Shown piece by piece: positions 5,469-5,789 of a DNA stretch of 5,789 nt. The first letter of the stretch is position 1; each line of letters begins with the position of its first letter. The notes below the pieces were generated by a model. It worked only from the letters and a program-made list of their open reading frames with translations. It made no database searches and was not told the origin of the DNA. This stretch comes from CAZIVO01 sp964542765 (lineage in GTDB: Bacteria; Planctomycetota; UBA1135; UBA2386). The DNA is taken from the NCBI GenBank assembly GCA_964542765.1, contig CAZIVO010000161.1, positions 1 through 5,789 on the forward strand. Direction: 5' to 3'. The translations under genes and the position numbers were made by a program.

Positions 5469-5493
5469 GAGTGCTGGCAAAAAGACCGCACTC
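5469..5493. repeat. Hairpin GAGTGC/GCACTC with A-rich loop
   Basis: GAGTGC (5469-5474) and GCACTC (5488-5493) are exact complements. After a one-base T bulge, GG (5476-5477) can pair with CC (5486-5487), closing an A-rich loop. It ends one base before copy 2 of the 26-bp repeat. It could be a terminator stem or part of a composite repeat unit. Confidence 0.4.
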
Positions 5494-5494
5494 A

Positions 5495-5520
5495 TCCCCG
5501 ACAGGTAACCCCCACTTCAA
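5495..5520. repeat. 26-bp dispersed direct repeat, copy 2
   Basis: This matches 3709-3734 with three transitions (positions 4, 6 and 10 of the repeat) and shares the exact 16-bp core GTAACCCCCACTTCAA (5505-5520). It is in the same orientation as copy 1. Here it stands 82 bp after the GNAT stop and about 220 bp before the next likely start, so it is not in a comparable promoter position. Confidence 0.7.
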
Positions 5521-5685
5521 CTGGCTCAGATCAAGCTCTGCAGTCGCTGTTTGTCGATGTAGATGTCGGTTGAATTCCCGTTTCAGAAGATGCTTGGTCG
5601 GTACCGTCAGCCCCTGATTCAGCATTTCAGGTGGTCAGAAAACCATCAAATTGCGTGGCGGAATTCCCTGCGATCTGTCGTTGGT

Positions 5686-5691
5686 TATGAT
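5686..5691 (+). promoter_or_regulatory. Candidate -10 box TATGAT for the right-edge gene
   Basis: TATGAT matches TATAAT at five of six positions and would start transcription near 5698, about 43 nt before the GTG at 5741. No clear -35 hexamer is present at standard spacing, so support is weak. Confidence 0.3.
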
Positions 5692-5740
5692 CGGTGAGCA
5701 GCCCGCGCTGCTATCAGGTCCTAGCCCGCAGAGGCCCCAA

Positions 5741-5789
5741 GTGATCCCCAAGTCGATCTCCCCGAGTCTGCTCGTTGCAAGCTTGCTGC
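5741..5789 (+). CDS. Start of a probably exported protein (runs off right edge)
   Basis: The GTG at 5741 is preceded by GAGG (5731-5734) at 6-nt spacing. It opens a frame reading MIPKSISPSLLVASLL, a short Lys-containing n-region and the beginning of a hydrophobic core, as in a Sec signal peptide. An in-frame ATG at 5687 would add 18 residues but has no SD and overlaps the candidate -10 box, so GTG is preferred. Only 16 codons are visible, so neither family nor function can be given. Confidence 0.45.
   Translation, partial: MIPKSISPSLLVASLL

Larger units (their letters stand above)
5414..5740. other. Intergenic stretch with hairpins and repeat, no gene seen
   Basis: 327 bp between the GNAT stop and the likely start of the next gene. 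It holds two hairpins (5419-5459, 5469-5493), copy 2 of the 26-bp repeat (5495-5520) and a possible -10 box (5686-5691). It also holds a small hairpin GGTGGT/ACCATC (5631-5648, one wobble pair). A 100-codon minus-strand frame crosses it but has no recognisable protein character and runs into GNAT antisense. Confidence 0.6.

Noticed and set aside
4763..5491. A 242-codon minus-strand frame opposite GNAT
   Set aside because: Antisense to the complete GNAT fold; composition reflects GC bias only.
5323..5625. A 100-codon minus-strand frame over the intergenic region
   Set aside because: No recognisable motif, no SD, and its second half is GNAT antisense. A degraded gene cannot be excluded but nothing supports it.
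5572..5668. Two GAATTCCC copies (5572-5579 and 5661-5668)
   Set aside because: Eight bases with a palindromic core, no shared flanks; compatible with chance.

Overview
The window looks like GC-rich bacterial chromosome, most likely from the Planctomycetota/Verrucomicrobiota (PVC) group, with Acidobacteriota as an alternative. The main evidence is the architecture and wording of the large kinase: a short acidic N-terminal module, a Hanks-type kinase, a long 'PPRPSTKL...GDLDWIAMKALEKNRSRRYATVQELATDL' C-lobe tail, one membrane helix, then kinesin-light-chain-type TPRs. This is inferred from remembered family patterns, not from a search.

Left part (1-2866, minus strand): two tandem paralogous membrane Ser/Thr kinase genes. 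The complete one (869 codons) ends in an ATGA overlap with the start of the second. Only the first 86 codons of the second are in the window. Their N-termini are about two-thirds identical, so this is a duplicated and probably translationally coupled kinase operon.

Junction (2867-3140): 70 bp upstream of the kinase start, on the plus strand, lies the 3' part of a tRNA gene. It runs from the anticodon loop (CAC, valine) through variable loop, T-arm and acceptor strand to an encoded CCA. The 5' half is missing. A 3' tRNA fragment of this kind is the usual scar at the far end of an integrated genomic island. If so, the kinases lie inside the island and everything to the right is the old tRNA downstream flank. 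A weak terminator-like hairpin follows the fragment.

Right part (3141-5789, plus strand): four genes. In order they are a small NTF2-like presumed lipoprotein (3141-3683), a secreted alpha/beta-hydrolase esterase (3786-4826), an SSAT-like GNAT acetyltransferase (4919-5413) and the first codons of a probably exported protein (from 5741). The first two share a duplicated promoter/leader/start module (TAGAAT box, ATGAAACCCTCC, MKPS-L). A 26-bp direct repeat, 23/26 identical, flanks the esterase-GNAT pair. A stem-loop with perfect 10-bp arms sits just before the GNAT gene, and GC-rich hairpins follow it.

No CRISPR array, complete mobile element or obvious defence or biosynthetic system is visible. 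The most unusual signals are the tRNA-fragment boundary, the duplicated leader module and the dispersed repeat. The plus-strand genes do not form a recognisable pathway together.
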